A stretch of DNA of 64,000 nucleotides from Catellatospora sp. KI3. Lineage in GTDB: Bacteria; Actinomycetota; Actinomycetes; Mycobacteriales; Micromonosporaceae. Each line of letters starts with the position of its first letter. Position 1 is the first letter of the stretch. The position numbers and the translations under genes are program-made. Shown in pieces: positions 35,301 to 42,932 of this stretch. The stretch spans positions 1-64,000 of the forward strand of contig NZ_JASAMB010000023.1 of the NCBI RefSeq assembly GCF_029948125.1, read 5' to 3'. Below the pieces are notes generated by a model that was not told the DNA's origin, searched no databases, and worked only from the letters and a program-made list of their open reading frames with translations.

Positions 35301-36391
35301 AGGAGAGCTACGAGGACCTGGAGCCGGTGATCACCGACATCACCACCCGGGGCCTGGCCTACGGCGTGCACGTGGTCGCGGCGACGCTGCGCTGGCGCGA
35401 CTTCCGCCCGGCCATCGCCGACCAGTTCGGCACCAAGCTGGAGCTGCGCCTGGGCGACCCGACCGACACCATCTGCCGGGTGCGCCGGGTCGCGCCGCAG
35501 GTGCCGTCGCGCCCCGGCTTCGGCTGCACCCCCGACGGCCTGTTCTCGCTGGCCCTGCGGCCCGACGTGGACCAGGTCGGCGACCGGGAGGAGCTGGTCC
35601 GGCAGATCGCCAAGCACTGGAGCGGCGCCCCCGCCCCGCGCGTGCGCGTGCTGCCCAACGTCTACGCGTACGACCGGATGCCGGTCGAGGGCGGCGACCT
35701 GTGGACCATGCCGATCGGCCTGGCCGACGATCTCACCCCGGCCACGGTCGACTTCTACGCCGACGTGCACCTGTCGGCGTTCGGCGAGAGCGAGTGCGGC
35801 AAGTCGACGCTGCTGCGCCAGCTCGCGACCACGATCACCCGGCGGTACAGCCCGGACGAGGCGAAGCTGCTCATCGTCGACCCGCGCCGCAGCCTGCTCG
35901 GGGCGGTGACCACGCCGCACCAGTTGGCGTACATCACCAGCCTGGACCAGGTGGCCGACTACATGGACGCGATCGCGGCGAAGATGGCCGAGCGGCGCCC
36001 GCCCGCCGACGTCACCCCGCAGGACATCCCGCGCCGCCCGTGGCTGGCTGGCCGGGGCGAGTTCTTCCTGATCATCGACGACTACGACATCGTGGTGTCC
36101 TCGGGTGTGCACCCGCTGCGCAACCTGGAGCCGTTCCTGTTCGAGGCGCGCGACGTGGGTCTGCACCTGATCACCGCGTCGAACGTGAACTGGAGCCGGG
36201 CGTCGTACGACGCGGCGCTGTCGCGGGTGCTCGCCACGAACGCGCCGTACCTGCAGATGTCGGCCGACCGCAACGTGACCGCCCCGTTCGGCAGCCCGTT
36301 CCGCAACGAGCGGATGACGGCCGGGCGCGGCCGCCTGATCACCCGGCGTGGGGCGCGGCTGGTACAGCTGGCGGACCTGCCGGCGTACTGA
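32366..36391 (+). CDS. eccC: Type VII secretion ATPase EccC (EccCa-EccCb fused)
   Basis: ATG 32366 follows GGGGGAGGAG; a much longer open frame upstream is not coding. The 1,341-residue protein has an N-terminal basic segment, two membrane helices (about residues 35-90), and three FtsK/SpoIIIE ATPase modules with P-loops GATGSGKS (about 509), GGNQSGKS (about 863) and GESECGKS (about 1140). The first module has VLVDFKGGATF and FIVCDEFSEL, as expected of the catalytically important domain. EccC recognises ESX substrates and powers export. No esx, eccB or eccE gene is in the window. Confidence 0.95.
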   Translation: MGTVIVKRAPRRSAPEIPGGELVIDAPPEIPQAAGGRWQQAMMILPMLGSGLGMAMMVGNGQSNKMSYLAGGMMGVSSLGMIAASLMNGAGQPKKAEMMAARREYLRHLAALRRRARHAVQQQRIGLFYRHPDPQRLWSTVDSHRLWERRGSDPDFGIVRVGVGPQSLATPLIPPETRPLEELEPMTAGALRRFLDAYSVVPDLPVALSIRGFGRVFLRSEGGTRADNQRADGTYQGGVFGGSAGFAQTDHRDGTDAHGLARAMLAQLAVFHAPDDLIIAVCASPHRRDSWDWAKWLPHHNHPTENDALGPVRLFATSAGQLEELLSGVLAGRARFGVADAAPHVVVVLDGGDLADSNQLVLPEGLAGVTVLDLDTEPPRLLDRGMLVLETRGRERSLHTITAASVAEVGTADRIGVAEAEAIARRLAPLRLSAVAVASNTAMTGERGLADLLGIPDPERFDTSYGWSPRADRNRLRVPIGVGPDGSAIELDIKESAQDGMGPHGLLVGATGSGKSELLRTLVLGLAATHSSEQLNFVLVDFKGGATFASLDRLPHTSAVITNLEGESHLVNRMGDAITGEVLRRQELLRAAGNFANLKDYEKARTGGAALAPLASLFIVCDEFSELLTANPDFIEIFVQIGRVGRSIGMHLLLASQRLEEGRLRGLDTHLSYRIGLRTFSAMESRAVLGVGDAFDLPKAPGHGYLKFGSEPLQRFKGAYVSGSFKRAGEAVARRRVDGEQFVHDFTNHYLPVPKTPKSTELEVKWDVKPGESLMDVMIERMVGQGPPAHQVWLPPLDVSDPFDLAFGQVGLVEGRGLTVANPELRGALRVPVAVVDKPAQQLRDLQWVRLADGAAGHVAVAGGNQSGKSTLLRTLVTGLALTHTPQEVQVYCLDFGGGTLASLRELPHVGGVAGRQEAMLVRRTVGEVAELLNNREARFLEHGIDSMASYRRLRAAGRFADDPYGDVFLVVDGWATLKESYEDLEPVITDITTRGLAYGVHVVAATLRWRDFRPAIADQFGTKLELRLGDPTDTICRVRRVAPQVPSRPGFGCTPDGLFSLALRPDVDQVGDREELVRQIAKHWSGAPAPRVRVLPNVYAYDRMPVEGGDLWTMPIGLADDLTPATVDFYADVHLSAFGESECGKSTLLRQLATTITRRYSPDEAKLLIVDPRRSLLGAVTTPHQLAYITSLDQVADYMDAIAAKMAERRPPADVTPQDIPRRPWLAGRGEFFLIIDDYDIVVSSGVHPLRNLEPFLFEARDVGLHLITASNVNWSRASYDAALSRVLATNAPYLQMSADRNVTAPFGSPFRNERMTAGRGRLITRRGARLVQLADLPAY

Positions 36392-36401
36392 CGCATATAC
36401 G

Positions 36402-36437
36402 ACGATCGGCCGCCCGGGGTGCCGGGCGGCCGATCGT
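36402..36437. terminator. Bidirectional terminator hairpin
   Basis: A perfect 16-bp stem (ACGATCGGCCGCCCGG with its complement) and a 4-nt loop lie between the convergent eccC and ppa genes. Confidence 0.88.
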
Positions 36438-36462
36438 CACGTCAGTCGGCGAGCAGACCAGG

Positions 36463-36966
36463 TCAGTGGCCGGCGCCGCTCTCCAGGCGGTCGACCTCGC
36501 GCTGGAACGAGCGCTTGATCTCGGCCTCGGCGTCGGCGCGGCCGACCCAGGTGGCACCCTCGACGCTCTTGCCCGGCTCCAGGTCCTTGTAGACCTCGAA
36601 GAAGTGCTGGATCTCCAGCCGGTCGAACTCGGCGACGTGGTGGATGTCACGCAGGTGCTCCAGCCGCGGGTCGTCGGCCGGGACGCACAGCACCTTGTCG
36701 TCGCCGCCCTTCTCGTCGCGCATCCGGAACATCCCGATCGCGCGGCAGCGGATCAGGCAGCCCGGAAAGGTCGGCTCCTGCACCAGCACGAGCGCGTCCA
36801 GCGGATCGCCGTCCTCGCCCAGCGTGTTCTCGATGAACCCGTAGTCGGCGGGGTACTGGGTGGAGGTGAAGAGGGTGCGGTCGAGCCGGATCCGTCCGGT
36901 CGCGTGGTCCACCTCGTACTTGTTGCGCTGCCCCTTAGGGATCTCAACCGTGACGTCGAAATCCAT
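36463..36966 (-). CDS. ppa: Inorganic pyrophosphatase
   Basis: The 167-residue protein is a complete family I pyrophosphatase. [20 protein letters not shown] is the conserved N-terminus, [22 protein letters not shown] contains the metal-binding Asp cluster, and CVPADDPR and the KDLEPGK region complete the site. It hydrolyses PPi from biosynthetic reactions in the cytoplasm. GGGAG lies upstream of the ATG. It diverges from dacB across a 91-bp gap holding an operator-like palindrome; ppa and dacB are neighbours in M. tuberculosis as well (Rv3628, Rv3627c). Confidence 0.97.
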   Translation of the reverse strand: MDFDVTVEIPKGQRNKYEVDHATGRIRLDRTLFTSTQYPADYGFIENTLGEDGDPLDALVLVQEPTFPGCLIRCRAIGMFRMRDEKGGDDKVLCVPADDPRLEHLRDIHHVAEFDRLEIQHFFEVYKDLEPGKSVEGATWVGRADAEAEIKRSFQREVDRLESGAGH

Positions 36967-36990
36967 TTCACACTCCCAATGGCCTGTAAG

Positions 36991-37008
36991 TTCGCCGACG
37001 TTGGCGAA
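36991..37008. promoter_or_regulatory. Operator-like palindrome between ppa and dacB
   Basis: TTCGCCGACGTTGGCGAA is an 18-bp inverted repeat with one mismatched pair, 25 bp upstream of the ppa start and 50 bp upstream of the dacB start. An AT-rich stretch, AATTTTAGTTAGT, follows. It could bind a dimeric regulator of one or both genes. Confidence 0.5.
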
Positions 37009-37057
37009 TTTTAGTTAGTCTCGCCTGGCTGAGTCCGGGCATCCAAGGAGGGCACCG

Positions 37058-38923
37058 TTGGGGAGGCAAGGTTCACATTACGGTGCCGACCCTGCGGGCG
37101 GCGCCGGTTCGCCGGGCGGCGCGGGCGCGCCAGGCGAATGGGTGTGGAACGGCCGCGAGTACGTGTGGCAGCCCTCCCCAGGTTATCCACAACCCCAGGA
37201 CCAGGGGATGTACGGCTATCCACCGTCTTATCCACAGGCGGCGGGCCCCGGACCGGGTGGTTATCCACAGGATGTGCACAATCCGTGGCCCGGCCATACA
37301 CAGCCTGATGCTTATCCACAGGGCTACGACCGGCGGGGTGGCTACAGCTACGACCAGGTGACCCAGGACACGCACCGCCTGGGCGGCAATCCGGGCGCGC
37401 CCGGCGGCGGTCCCGCCCCGGCCGAGCGTCCGGCCGCGCCGCACAACCGCCGGCTGAAGAAGAAAAAGAAGAAGAGCCGCCGCGGCCTGCTCGCCACCTC
37501 GCTGGTGCTGGTGTCGGCGCTCGGCCTCGGCCTGGTCGGCGTCGGCCTGGCCAAGCCCAGCCTGGTCTCCGACCTGTTCGCCGCCCCGGGCTGGCAGTCG
37601 CCGTCGCCGACCGCGCCCGCCGAGCCCGCCCCCGCGGCGGTGCTCGCCGCGGCCGCCGCCGACGCGCCCATGCCGACCGCCGCCGGGCTCACCACGGTGC
37701 TCGGCCCGCTGGTCACCGGCACCGCGCTGGGCAGCCACGTCAGCGTCTCGGTGGTCGACCTGCACACCGGCCAGGTGCTGTACGAACTCGACCCGACCGA
37801 GATGATCACTCCGGCGTCCAACACCAAGCTGGTGACCGCGGCGTCGGTGCTGGCCACCCGGGGTCCGACGTACCGCATCACCACCCGCGTGGTGGCCGGG
37901 CCCAACCCCGGTGAGGTCGTCCTGATCGGTGCGGGCGACGCCACGCTCGGCGTCAACAGCAAGAAGTTCTACGAGGGCGCGGCCCAGCTGGACACCCTCG
38001 CCGCGCAGGTCAAGAAGGCGATGGGCACCACCCCGATCACCAAGGTGATCACGGACGGGTCGCTGTTCCCGGGCTCCGAGACCGGCCCCGGCTGGTCGTC
38101 GGACGCGCCGCAGGAGGGCAACGTCTCGAAGATCACCGCCCTGATGATCAACGGCGCGCGCACCGACATCAAGGACCGCGAGATGCCGTTCGTACGGCAC
38201 ACCAACCCCGAGCGCGCCGCCGGTGAGGCGTTCGCCAAGCTGCTCGGCCTGCCCGCGAGTGCCGTGGCCAAGGGCGTCGCCCCGCCCGCGCCGGCCACCG
38301 ACCCGGCCGCCCAGCCCAGCGCCGCCGCGTCCGCCGCACCCGTGGCGATCGTGCCCGGCGCGCAGCTCGGCGCGGTGCAGTCGGCGCCGCTGCTGCGCCA
38401 GATCGAGCAGATGCTCACCGAGAGCGACAACACCCTGGCCGAGATGCTGGCCCACCAGGTGGCCCTGGCCAAGGGCAAGCCCGGCTCGTTCGTCGGGGCG
38501 TCAGCCGCGATCGAGGAGGTCGTCACCGAACTCGGCCTGGACCCCGCGCAGATCGACCTGTCCGACGGCTCCGGCATGTCCGGCCGCAACAAGATCTCCC
38601 CGAAGCAGCTGACCGCGCTGCTGGTGAAGGCGGCCGGCGGGGACCACGCGCAGCTGGCCGACTTCTTCAACGGCCTGCCCGTGGCGGGCTGGTCCGGCAC
38701 CATGCTGCCCCGGTTCGCCAAGGTCAAGACCGCCTACGGCCTGGTACGCGCCAAGAGCGGCACCCTCGACGGGGTGAACTCGCTGTCCGGCGTCCTGCAG
38801 ACCGCCGACGGCCGCATGCTCGCCTTCGCCATCCTCGCCGACAACGTCCCCGGCGGCCGCTACCCCGCCCAGGACGCCCTCGACAAGATCGCCGCCGCCC
38901 TGGCCGCCTGCGGCTGCCGCTGA
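37058..38923 (+). CDS. dacB: D-alanyl-D-alanine carboxypeptidase/endopeptidase (PBP4 family)
   Basis: The TTG at 37058 is preceded by AAGGAGGG with ideal spacing, so this rare start is well supported. The 621-residue protein has a cytoplasmic Pro/Tyr/Gly/Gln-rich N-terminus (about 1-125), a KKKKKK-type basic stretch, a membrane helix (about 148-168) and an extracellular S13 peptidase domain. Active-site motifs are SNTK (in PASNTKLVTAA), SDN (in LTESDNTLAE) and KSG (in AKSGTLDGVN). It trims and hydrolyses peptidoglycan cross-links. The N-terminal YPQ motifs are written with TAT-CCA-CA codons that create four DnaA boxes. Position between ppa and the tilS region fits Rv3627c. Confidence 0.95.
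   Translation: MGRQGSHYGADPAGGAGSPGGAGAPGEWVWNGREYVWQPSPGYPQPQDQGMYGYPPSYPQAAGPGPGGYPQDVHNPWPGHTQPDAYPQGYDRRGGYSYDQVTQDTHRLGGNPGAPGGGPAPAERPAAPHNRRLKKKKKKSRRGLLATSLVLVSALGLGLVGVGLAKPSLVSDLFAAPGWQSPSPTAPAEPAPAAVLAAAAADAPMPTAAGLTTVLGPLVTGTALGSHVSVSVVDLHTGQVLYELDPTEMITPASNTKLVTAASVLATRGPTYRITTRVVAGPNPGEVVLIGAGDATLGVNSKKFYEGAAQLDTLAAQVKKAMGTTPITKVITDGSLFPGSETGPGWSSDAPQEGNVSKITALMINGARTDIKDREMPFVRHTNPERAAGEAFAKLLGLPASAVAKGVAPPAPATDPAAQPSAAASAAPVAIVPGAQLGAVQSAPLLRQIEQMLTESDNTLAEMLAHQVALAKGKPGSFVGASAAIEEVVTELGLDPAQIDLSDGSGMSGRNKISPKQLTALLVKAAGGDHAQLADFFNGLPVAGWSGTMLPRFAKVKTAYGLVRAKSGTLDGVNSLSGVLQTADGRMLAFAILADNVPGGRYPAQDALDKIAAALAACGCR
37183..37320 (+). other. Cluster of four perfect DnaA boxes inside dacB
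   Basis: TTATCCACA occurs at 37183-37191, 37228-37236, 37261-37269 and 37312-37320, all on the plus strand. Two weaker relatives, CTATCCACC and CCATACACA, lie between them. The boxes coincide with Tyr-Pro-Gln codons. Tyr residues outside these motifs in the same stretch use TAC. Confidence 0.75.
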
Positions 38924-38944
38924 CCCGCCAAGATCGCGCCGGGT

Positions 38945-39012
38945 GGGTGCGGTTTCGGGGAAAGTGCAGGAATCCGGGTCATGATTCCAACACTTTCCCC
39001 GAAACCGCACCC
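38945..39012. repeat. Palindromic repeat family A, copy 4
   Basis: GGGTGCGGTTTCGGGG on the left mirrors CCCCGAAACCGCACCC on the right; the inner arms GGAATC and GATTCC are intact around CGGGTCAT. The G-for-A change in the left arm is matched by a compensating change on the right, which keeps the stem paired. It lies between convergent dacB and tilS and overlaps the last codons of tilS. Confidence 0.92.
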
Positions 39013-40163
39013 GACTCCGTTGGGTGATCGCGGCCGGACGCGGCCGCCGCGGCGGGGTGGGCGGGTGTCAGGATGTCGGCGGTTCGGGTGACGGTGATGC
39101 CGCCGGGCAGGTAGGCGGGTCCCTGCCCCCGCCAGGCCGTGACCAGTGCGTCCAGGGTTTCGACGTGCCGGTGTGCGAGCGCCGTGCGCGGCGCGCCCAG
39201 TCCGGCGGCCCATTCGTGCAGTGCCCGGGTCCGCAGTGCGGCGGGCAGCTCGCGTAGCGCGGACACGGCCAGACCCGATCCGGTGCGGCACCTGCCGAGC
39301 GCCGCGGCGGCCAGTTCGTCCAGGTAGGCGGTGTCCTGGGCGAGCAGCCCCGCCGTCCGGGCCAGGTTGGCCACGACTCCTTCGCCGAGGGTGGCGACCA
39401 GCGCGGGCAGGGCCTCGGCCCGGACCCGGGAGCGGGCGTAGGCGGGGTCGGTGTTGTGCGGATCGTCCCACGGGGTCAGGCCCTGGGCGGCGCAGGCGGC
39501 GCGGCAGTCGGCGCGGGGCAGGTCGAGGAACGGGCGGCTGAACCGTACCCCCGCCTGGTCCCGGTGGACCGGCATGCCGGACAGGCCCCGCGGCCCGGAC
39601 CCGCGCGCCAGCGCCAGCAGCACCGTCTCGGCCTGGTCGTCGCGGGTATGCCCGAGCAGCACCGCGGCTGCCGAGTGCCGGCGTGCCGCGTCGGCCAGCG
39701 CCGCGTAGCGGGCGTCGCGTGCCGCGGCCTCAGGCCCGCCCGAAGTGCCGACGGTGACCGCCACGACCTCGACCGGGTCCAGGCCGCGCTCGCGCGCCCA
39801 GGCCGCGACCTGCTCGGCGCGCTGCCCCGATCCGGCCTGCAGTCCGTGGTCCACGGTCACCAGTCCGACCTGCCAGCCGAGGCGCGCCCCCACGAAGGCG
39901 GTAGCCGCCGCCAGCGCGAGCGAATCCGCACCACCCGAGCACGCGACCAGCACGAGTCCGGACGGGCGGGGCCGCGTCGGGGTGTCCTGCGGCGCGGACG
40001 ATCCGGGCACCGACGCCACCGCTGTCGTCGACGGGTGATCGCCGCGGGCACCGTGGCGTGGCTGTGCGCCGCGAGTCGGGACGTCGCGAGGTGCGGGCAG
40101 CCGTCGCAGCAGGTCGGTGACGGCGGTTCGGGTGCGGGCGACGGCGGGGGGCAGCGCGGCCAT
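38979..40163 (-). CDS. tilS: tRNA(Ile)-lysidine synthase
   Basis: ATG 40163 gives 394 residues. The PP-loop SGGADS at residues 76-81, VDHGLQAGSGQRAEQV, GHTRDDQAETVLL and RFSRPFLDLPRADCR are classic TilS motifs. The enzyme converts the wobble C34 of tRNA-Ile(CAU) to lysidine using ATP and is normally essential. Residues 27-68 are a low-complexity insertion. The last ten residues and the stop are encoded by the palindromic repeat at 38945-39012, so the C-terminus was probably rewritten by that element. tilS and the next gene are inverted relative to dacB compared with the usual dacB-DUF2342-tilS-hpt order. Confidence 0.93.
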   Translation of the reverse strand: MAALPPAVARTRTAVTDLLRRLPAPRDVPTRGAQPRHGARGDHPSTTAVASVPGSSAPQDTPTRPRPSGLVLVACSGGADSLALAAATAFVGARLGWQVGLVTVDHGLQAGSGQRAEQVAAWARERGLDPVEVVAVTVGTSGGPEAAARDARYAALADAARRHSAAAVLLGHTRDDQAETVLLALARGSGPRGLSGMPVHRDQAGVRFSRPFLDLPRADCRAACAAQGLTPWDDPHNTDPAYARSRVRAEALPALVATLGEGVVANLARTAGLLAQDTAYLDELAAAALGRCRTGSGLAVSALRELPAALRTRALHEWAAGLGAPRTALAHRHVETLDALVTAWRGQGPAYLPGGITVTRTADILTPAHPAAAAASGRDHPTESGAVSGKVLES

Positions 40164-40174
40164 GGGCAGGGCGG

Positions 40175-41221
40175 TCAGGGGGTGGCGACGCGGGCGACCC
40201 AGGCGGCCGGGTCGGTGAGCTCGTTCAGCCGGGGCAGGGTCTGCGGGGAGGTCCAGATCCTGTTGAAGCCGTCCATGCCGACGCGGTCGAGCACACCCTG
40301 CACGAAGGCGCGGCCCTCGGCGTACTGGCGCATCTTGATGTCGATGCCGAGCAGCCGGCGCAGGTACTGCTCGACCGGGTTGCCGGGGTTGCGGCGCCGG
40401 TCGAACGCGGCCCGGATCTGGGCGACGCTCGGGATGACCCGCGGCCCGACCCCGTCCATGACCACCTCGGCGTGCCCTTCGAGCAGGGTGAGGATGGCGG
40501 TGAGCCGGTCCAGCACGGCGCGCTGCTGCGGGGTCTGCATGGCGTCGAGCAGGGTGGTGCCGCGCTCGTCCCCGGCGGCCGAGCGGGCCGCCTTGACCGC
40601 GGCCTCGACCTGGCGGAGCGTCTGCCCGATCACGTTGGCCGTAGGCGGCTCGGTGGCCTCGACGAAGCGGCGCACCTCGCCGAGGAAGTGCTCGCGCAGC
40701 CACGGCACGGCCGTGAACTGGGTGCGGTGGGTGACCTCGTGCAGGCACACCCAGAGCCGGAAGTCGCGCGGGTCGGCCTTGATCCGGCGCTCCATGCCGA
40801 CGATGTTCGGGGCGACCAGCAGCAGCTGGCCGGGGTTGGTCGCGAACACCTCGTACTGGCCGAGGACCTTGCCGGACAGGTAGCCCAGGACCGCCCCGGT
40901 CTCCACCGCGGTGACCTTCGAGCCGACGACGCTGCCGACGACGCCGACCTTCGCCTCCAGCTTGTCGGTGAGCGGGTGGATCACCTGGCGCAGACCCCGG
41001 ATGTTGACCTCGGCCCAGGTGCGCCGGTCGACCACGCGCACCGGGGCGTCGTCGATCCGGGCGGTGAGCCCGGTGTACGCCGACACGTGCGCCACCGCCT
41101 CGTCGGCGAGTTCGCGCAGGTCGCGCACTGCCGCGTTGGCCTGTTCGGCGGTGACCGACGGCCCGGTCGGCCCGAACCGCGCGGCGGCCGAGGTGGCCAG
41201 GTCCCAGTCCACGAGTGCCAT
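40175..41221 (-). CDS. DUF2342 zinc metalloprotease-like protein (F420-associated)
   Basis: The 348-residue protein carries HEVTHRTQF (HExxH at residues 161-165) and the downstream GHAEVVMD segment, as in the DUF2342/TIGR03624 family of actinobacterial zinc-dependent proteins whose distribution tracks coenzyme F420 use. Catalytic activity has not, to my knowledge, been established. It precedes tilS on the same strand with 11 bp between them, an arrangement conserved in many actinobacteria (Rv3626c-Rv3625c). Confidence 0.9.
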   Translation of the reverse strand: MALVDWDLATSAAARFGPTGPSVTAEQANAAVRDLRELADEAVAHVSAYTGLTARIDDAPVRVVDRRTWAEVNIRGLRQVIHPLTDKLEAKVGVVGSVVGSKVTAVETGAVLGYLSGKVLGQYEVFATNPGQLLLVAPNIVGMERRIKADPRDFRLWVCLHEVTHRTQFTAVPWLREHFLGEVRRFVEATEPPTANVIGQTLRQVEAAVKAARSAAGDERGTTLLDAMQTPQQRAVLDRLTAILTLLEGHAEVVMDGVGPRVIPSVAQIRAAFDRRRNPGNPVEQYLRRLLGIDIKMRQYAEGRAFVQGVLDRVGMDGFNRIWTSPQTLPRLNELTDPAAWVARVATP

Positions 41222-41289
41222 GCCTAGAACCTACCCGCGTCACTCCACCTGATGCCCGTGTCGCGCGATCGCGTGGTTTGATCGACGGC

Positions 41290-42882
41290 ATGCGACGTCA
41301 GCCGGTGTACGCGCCGAACGGGGTGGTCGCCACCAGCCAGCCGCTGGCCGCGCAGGCCGGGCTGGCGGTGCTGCGCGAGGGCGGCTCGGCCGTCGACGCG
41401 GCGGTGGCCGCGGCGGTGACCCTGACCGTGGTGCAGCCGGGCTCCAACGACATCGGCTCGGACCTGTTCGCGCTGGTCTGGGACGGGCAGCGGCTGCACG
41501 GCCTGAACGCCTCCGGCCGAGCCCCGGCCGCGCTGACCCGTGAGCTGCTGGCCGAGCGGGGCGAGCGGCCGACCGGCGCGCTGGGTGCGGCGCAGGCGCG
41601 GGCCGCCGTGGCGCCGCCGTCGCGCGGCTGGCTGCCGGTGACGGTGCCCGGGGCTCCGGCGGGCTGGCGGGACCTGCACGACCGGTTCGGCCGGGTGCCG
41701 TTCGAGCGGCTGTTCGCCGACGCGGTCGGCTACGCCGAGCACGGCTGGACGGTGTCGCCGACGGTCGCGGCGGGCTGGGACCGCGCGGTGCGCCTGCACC
41801 GCGGGCTCACCCGGGCCGAGTGCCGGGCCTGGGCGGACGTGTTCGCGCCCGACGGGCGGGCGCCGCGGCCGGGGGAGCGGTTCCGCAACCCGGGGGCGGC
41901 GCGGGCGCTGCGGCTGATCGGCGGCAGCCACGCCGACGCGTTCTACCACGGCGAGATCGCGCACGCCCTGGCCGCGCACGCGGCGGCCACCGGCGGGCTG
42001 CTGACCGCCGACGACCTGGCCCGGCACGAGAGCACCTGGGTCGAGCCGATGCGCGCCGACTATCGCGGCTTCAGCGTGTACGAGCTGCCGCCCAACGGCC
42101 AGGGTGTCGCCGCCCTGCAGGCGTTCGCGCTGCTGGACGGGTTGCCCGGGCACGGGGTGCACGAGCAGATCGAGGCGATGAAGCTCGGCTTCGCCGACGC
42201 CCACGCGTACGTCGCCGACCCCGACGCCGGGCCGGTGCCCGACCTGCTGGCGCCCGGCTACGTCGCGGCGCGGCGGGCGCTGATCGGGCCCCGGGCCGGT
42301 GACCCGCCGCCCGGCGACCCGATGCGCGGCGGCACGGTCTACCTGGCCGCGGCCGACTCCGACGGCATGATGGTGAGCCTGATCCAGTCGACGTACATGG
42401 GCTTCGGCTCGTTCGTCGTGCTGCCCGAGTACGGCTTCACGCTGCAGAACCGGGGCGCCGGGTTCAGCCTCGACCCGGCGCACCCGAACGTCGCCGCACC
42501 CGGCAAGCGCCCCTTCCACACGATCATCCCGGGCTTCCTCTGCCGCGACGGCGCGGCGGTCGGCCCGTTCGGGGTGATGGGCGGGCACATGCAGCCGCAG
42601 GGCCACCTGCAGCTGGTCCTGTCCACGGTGGACGGGGGCCTGGATCCGCAGGCCGCGCTGACCCGCCCCCGCTGGTACTGGCACACCGCCCGCCAGCTGG
42701 AGGTGGAGCCCGAGTTCGACCCGGATCTGCTCCGCGACCTGCGCGAACGCGGTCACGAGGTGACCGTCGCCGAGGACCGGTCCACCTTCGGCATGGGCCA
42801 GGCGATCTGGTGCCTGCCCGACGGCGCGGGTTACGTGGCCGGGTCGGAGCCGCGCGGCGACGGGCAGGCCGCCGCGTACTGA
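41290..42882 (+). CDS. Gamma-glutamyltransferase family protein (YwrD type)
   Basis: ATG 41290 gives 530 residues of an Ntn-hydrolase of the gamma-glutamyltranspeptidase family. GGSAVDAAVAAAVTLTVVQPG and the ELPPNGQG segment belong to the large part; autocleavage is expected before the Thr of GGTVYLAAADSDGMMVS (about residue 348), which becomes the nucleophile. There is no signal peptide, so it is probably cytoplasmic like YwrD; these proteins often lack strong transpeptidase activity. The substrate is unknown. It interrupts the conserved tilS/hpt neighbourhood. Confidence 0.9.
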   Translation: MRRQPVYAPNGVVATSQPLAAQAGLAVLREGGSAVDAAVAAAVTLTVVQPGSNDIGSDLFALVWDGQRLHGLNASGRAPAALTRELLAERGERPTGALGAAQARAAVAPPSRGWLPVTVPGAPAGWRDLHDRFGRVPFERLFADAVGYAEHGWTVSPTVAAGWDRAVRLHRGLTRAECRAWADVFAPDGRAPRPGERFRNPGAARALRLIGGSHADAFYHGEIAHALAAHAAATGGLLTADDLARHESTWVEPMRADYRGFSVYELPPNGQGVAALQAFALLDGLPGHGVHEQIEAMKLGFADAHAYVADPDAGPVPDLLAPGYVAARRALIGPRAGDPPPGDPMRGGTVYLAAADSDGMMVSLIQSTYMGFGSFVVLPEYGFTLQNRGAGFSLDPAHPNVAAPGKRPFHTIIPGFLCRDGAAVGPFGVMGGHMQPQGHLQLVLSTVDGGLDPQAALTRPRWYWHTARQLEVEPEFDPDLLRDLRERGHEVTVAEDRSTFGMGQAIWCLPDGAGYVAGSEPRGDGQAAAY

Positions 42883-42932
42883 GACCGGGGTCCGGCCAAG
42901 TCCCCGCCGGTCGCGGGGTCGTTTGACGCGAT

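Noticed and set aside
40164-41291. N-terminal extension of TilS
   Set aside because: The upstream frame overlaps the DUF2342 gene out of register and has no domain.
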